DNA of 7,212 nucleotides from an uncultured Bacilli bacterium (lineage in GTDB: Bacteria > Bacillota_I > Bacilli_A > RF39 > UBA660). Where the stretch lies: assembly GCA_944371545.1 (NCBI GenBank), contig CALVXT010000066.1, positions 1-7,212 of the forward strand. Reading direction: 5' to 3'. The notes below the pieces were generated by a model. That model was given only the letters and a program-made list of their open reading frames with translations, was not told the origin of the DNA and ran no database searches. The first letter of the stretch is position 1, and every line of letters begins with the position of its first letter. The position numbers and the translations under genes were made by a program. Shown one piece after another: positions 4,916 through 7,212 of the stretch.

Positions 4916-7212
4916 CTATATAGGACTAAGTACAATTCGAAATGCACCGTTTTCGCTAGCGTTACCATAGGTTGCGTTGAAAGCAAATATTCCTGATCCT
5001 TTACCATGTGCCAAATCATTTCCTCTACAAAACCACGGTCCACTTGTAAATGCAAAATATGCATAATCTTCATACCAACTATTTGCCAAACTACTACGTG
5101 TATTATACTTAACTGCACCAAAAGGTCCTGTTTCACCGGTGGCATCTCCTAATATTCTATTATTATATCCATAAAATGTTGTTGATGCTGCATATAAATC
5201 ATAATATTTTCTTTCTGGCCAGTCATATCCTGTCGTATTGCTTCCACCTTGGCTATAAGTTCCTTTAAATCCTGAATTCATTGAAGCATTTACTCCACTC
5301 ATTGGATTACCACTACTATCTACTATCACTCCCATAACATTGTCCCATGCACCACCTGACATGTCAAAAATTCCTGTGACATTTCCAGTAGTACTTGCTG
5401 AAACGCTGTTTGGATAGGCCGTATTACAAGTGTCATCATAGCAAAAAATATTACATGTTTCTAAGCTTGCAGTATATCCACATGTCGGTTCACTATTAGC
5501 AGCATATCCAGTTACATAATCAGAATTATTATTGATTCTCACACTTGCTTGCGATCCATAAATACTATGTTGCAAATAGGCTACTGCTCCCCATTCTGTA
5601 TTTTTCATCATATGACTGTCTAAATCTCTTTGGTAATTATAGGAAGTATAAAATGCGTTTGCGTTATTAATCCCACGCCAACTCCAAACATTATCTTTAA
5701 TAATAACCTTAGAAGAATCATTAACATCATGCTCTGCATCATAAGAATCGGCAGCTTCTTTGTATCCAGTTTCGAATTTGCCAACCCACATTCCATTTGA
5801 ATCAAACGATGTAAAAGCAGGGTGAGTTAACCAATTACCTACAGTTGTTCCACTACTTACTGGTGTATCTTTATTTTCAAAAACAACTTGTATTGTTTGA
5901 ACAGCATCTTGAATTGTCCCGTTTGAAGAGTAAGCTCCTGTATCAAAAATTTGATATCGATATCTTGGTATCCATACAAAATAACTTTCGATATCCATTT
6001 CAGCAATATTATCGCCAACCTCATAATCTTCATTTAAACTTTCATCTGTTAAAATTACCGCATTCGCCCAGTTCTTTGTTTCATAATCATACCATTCACT
6101 TCCTAAACTTGCTTTAGTAACTATTCCGTTTTCACTTAATGTAACCGGTATTAAATTTCCAGATATAACTGGATCTGTCCCATGTAACAAAGCTTCTTTA
6201 TATACTATTATGGTTTCTTGCTCAGCTATCGTTGCTCGCCCTGAATTATCTGTTACTCGAACAAATACAGTGTATTCACCAATTTCTAAATCAACAAAAG
6301 TATAGTTTTCACTTCCTACATACCAATGAGTTTCATTTAAACTATATTCATAACTTTTGATTCCGCTGTCTTTATCATTACTAGAAGAAGCATCTATAAT
6401 AATATTTTGTTCATCAACAACTAAAGTAAATGAAGCAGCAGGGGCTGTGAAATCAATTTTATCAATTACAATACTCTTAGTAGTGATGTGGCCATATCCA
6501 TCTCTTACTGAAATATAATAGGTTCCATTTTCTTCGATTTCTTTTGTTGTTTCATAACTTAATGTGTTTTCTACTACTTCCCAGTTATATTGATCAGCAA
6601 CTGTACTTATACTTATTCCACTTATTCCTATTACATCATCTGTTGCTTGGATGGTAATTGTATCACTTGTTCCCCAATCCGTTAATGCGTTACTAATCGT
6701 TAACTCTGGTGCTTTAGTATCTATTGTACTTGCTGAATAGATTTGATAAGTAACATTTCCAGCTTCATCTTTTGACCATATATAATAATTCTTATTTTCT
6801 ACTACTGTATATGTAACTTCTCCTGTATATTCTTTCCACTCTGTTGGTTCTTCTTTACTTTCTGTTATTGCATATTCTATATAATTTGATTTTTCATCTG
6901 TTATTGTAATGCTTAATTCTATACTTTCTTGATTATCGGTTGGAGTTATATTTATTTCTGGAACCGTTTTATCTAATTTTTCTGTTTCAATTTCAATACT
7001 CTTTATGTTTCCTACTTCATCTCTTACATAGAAAGTGTATGTTTTTTCTTCTGTAAATTCTTGAGTTATTGTGACATTTTTACTTGGACTTTCTATTCTA
7101 TTCCAATGACTATTGTCTAGACTATATTCGATTAAATTATAATTTGTACTTGTTCCTGTTATTTCAAAGATTTCACTTTTATTATTTAAACTTTCTGTTA
7201 AACTTGAAACAT
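4916..7212 (-). CDS. Large surface protein with Ig-like repeats and an FGE/C-type-lectin-like C-terminal module (5' end outside window)
   Basis: The frame is open from the window edge (first full codon at 7210) to TAG at 4918-4916, giving 764 visible residues; start and any signal peptide are outside. Residues 1-336 are Ig-like repeats (see separate entry). After a linker comes an aromatic- and Asn-rich module (341-764): SEWYDYETKNWANAVIL (371-387), YFVWIPRYRYQIF (410-422), MWVGKFETGY (474-483), NTEWGAVAYLQHSIYG (537-552), a four-Cys cluster (577-595), GNVTGIFDMSGGAWDNVMG (609-627), PWFCRG (725-730) and a terminal AFRIVLSPI. The last three resemble the GNVWEW, RGG and GFR landmarks of FGE-sulfatase/C-type-lectin folds, so a binding module is my inference; catalysis is not implied. 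There is no LPXTG or C-terminal membrane helix, so any anchor must be N-terminal. The gene is separated from ruvA by its own terminator. The product name is descriptive; I do not know a gene symbol. Confidence 0.8.
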   Translation of the reverse strand, partial: VSSLTESLNNKSEIFEITGTSTNYNLIEYSLDNSHWNRIESPSKNVTITQEFTEEKTYTFYVRDEVGNIKSIEIETEKLDKTVPEINITPTDNQESIELSITITDEKSNYIEYAITESKEEPTEWKEYTGEVTYTVVENKNYYIWSKDEAGNVTYQIYSASTIDTKAPELTISNALTDWGTSDTITIQATDDVIGISGISISTVADQYNWEVVENTLSYETTKEIEENGTYYISVRDGYGHITTKSIVIDKIDFTAPAASFTLVVDEQNIIIDASSSNDKDSGIKSYEYSLNETHWYVGSENYTFVDLEIGEYTVFVRVTDNSGRATIAEQETIIVYKEALLHGTDPVISGNLIPVTLSENGIVTKASLGSEWYDYETKNWANAVILTDESLNEDYEVGDNIAEMDIESYFVWIPRYRYQIFDTGAYSSNGTIQDAVQTIQVVFENKDTPVSSGTTVGNWLTHPAFTSFDSNGMWVGKFETGYKEAADSYDAEHDVNDSSKVIIKDNVWSWRGINNANAFYTSYNYQRDLDSHMMKNTEWGAVAYLQHSIYGSQASVRINNNSDYVTGYAANSEPTCGYTASLETCNIFCYDDTCNTAYPNSVSASTTGNVTGIFDMSGGAWDNVMGVIVDSSGNPMSGVNASMNSGFKGTYSQGGSNTTGYDWPERKYYDLYAASTTFYGYNNRILGDATGETGPFGAVKYNTRSSLANSWYEDYAYFAFTSGPWFCRGNDLAHGKGSGIFAFNATYGNASENGAFRIVLSPI
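6203..7210 (-). repeat. Tandem Ig-like domains in the surface protein
   Basis: Protein-level repeats of roughly 75-90 residues. New units begin at DKTVPEI (80), DTKAPEL (164) and DFTAPAASF (253), and a partial unit precedes the first. Each unit ends in a matching strand: YTFYVRDEVGNIK (58-70), YYIWSKDEAGNVT (142-154), YYISVRDGYGHIT (231-243) and YTVFVRVTDNSGRAT (313-327). Three of the four units also contain a shared middle strand: LIEYSLDNSHW, YIEYAIT and SYEYSLNETHW. The pattern D-x-T-A-P ... Y-x-x-x-R-D-x-x-G-N is typical of bacterial Ig-like stalk domains in Gram-positive surface proteins. The copies are diverged at DNA level, so recent slippage is unlikely. The likely role is a stalk that carries the C-terminal module away from the cell. 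Confidence 0.75.

Noticed and set aside
4897..5145. Second minus-strand frame overlapping the 3' end of the surface gene
   Set aside because: Out of frame with the coherent C-terminal module; composition is that of a shifted reading and no domain is recognisable.
5845..6117. Plus-strand open frame opposite the surface-protein gene
   Set aside because: Low-complexity shadow rich in Leu, His and Phe, with no sign of a real gene.

Overview
The window is AT-rich, and every gene I can support lies on the minus strand. It looks like a chromosomal segment of a low-GC Gram-positive bacterium. RuvA, RuvB, FolD, GlyA and QueA all look like Bacilli-type proteins. The Ig-repeat surface protein at the right edge resembles a type I associate with uncultured gut Bacilli related to Mollicutes (RF39/Erysipelotrichia-like); that last point is recall, not a search. 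UGA is used as a stop (tmk, glyA) and Trp is UGG throughout, so this is the standard bacterial code, not the Mycoplasma/Spiroplasma code.

Reading in the direction of transcription (right to left), positions 7212 to 4916 hold the 3' part of a large surface-protein gene, cut by the window edge. It has at least three complete Ig-like repeats and part of a fourth, then a roughly 420-residue C-terminal module. The end of that module resembles the FGE-sulfatase/C-type-lectin fold. A 12-bp terminator hairpin follows at 4841-4870. A near-consensus promoter overlaps this hairpin, and it drives a leader of about 163 nt containing a 15-bp perfect long-range inverted repeat and a second hairpin.

The leader opens a six-gene run: ruvA (4661-4107), ruvB (4027-3020), folD (2977-2126), glyA (2126-873), tmk (901-221) and queA (224 to beyond the left edge). 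folD/glyA share one base, glyA/tmk overlap by 29 nt and tmk/queA overlap by 4 nt, so the distal genes are probably translationally coupled.

Functionally, RuvAB is the Holliday-junction branch-migration motor. FolD and GlyA make and interconvert 5,10-methylene-tetrahydrofolate, the carbon donor for dTMP synthesis, and Tmk phosphorylates dTMP. QueA is a queuosine tRNA-modification enzyme. In many Firmicutes ruvA-ruvB is followed directly by queA-tgt, so the folate/dTMP cassette appears to sit inside that ancestral order. No tRNA, rRNA, CRISPR array, transposase or reverse transcriptase is visible. The most interesting regions are the ruvA leader and the C-terminal module of the surface protein.
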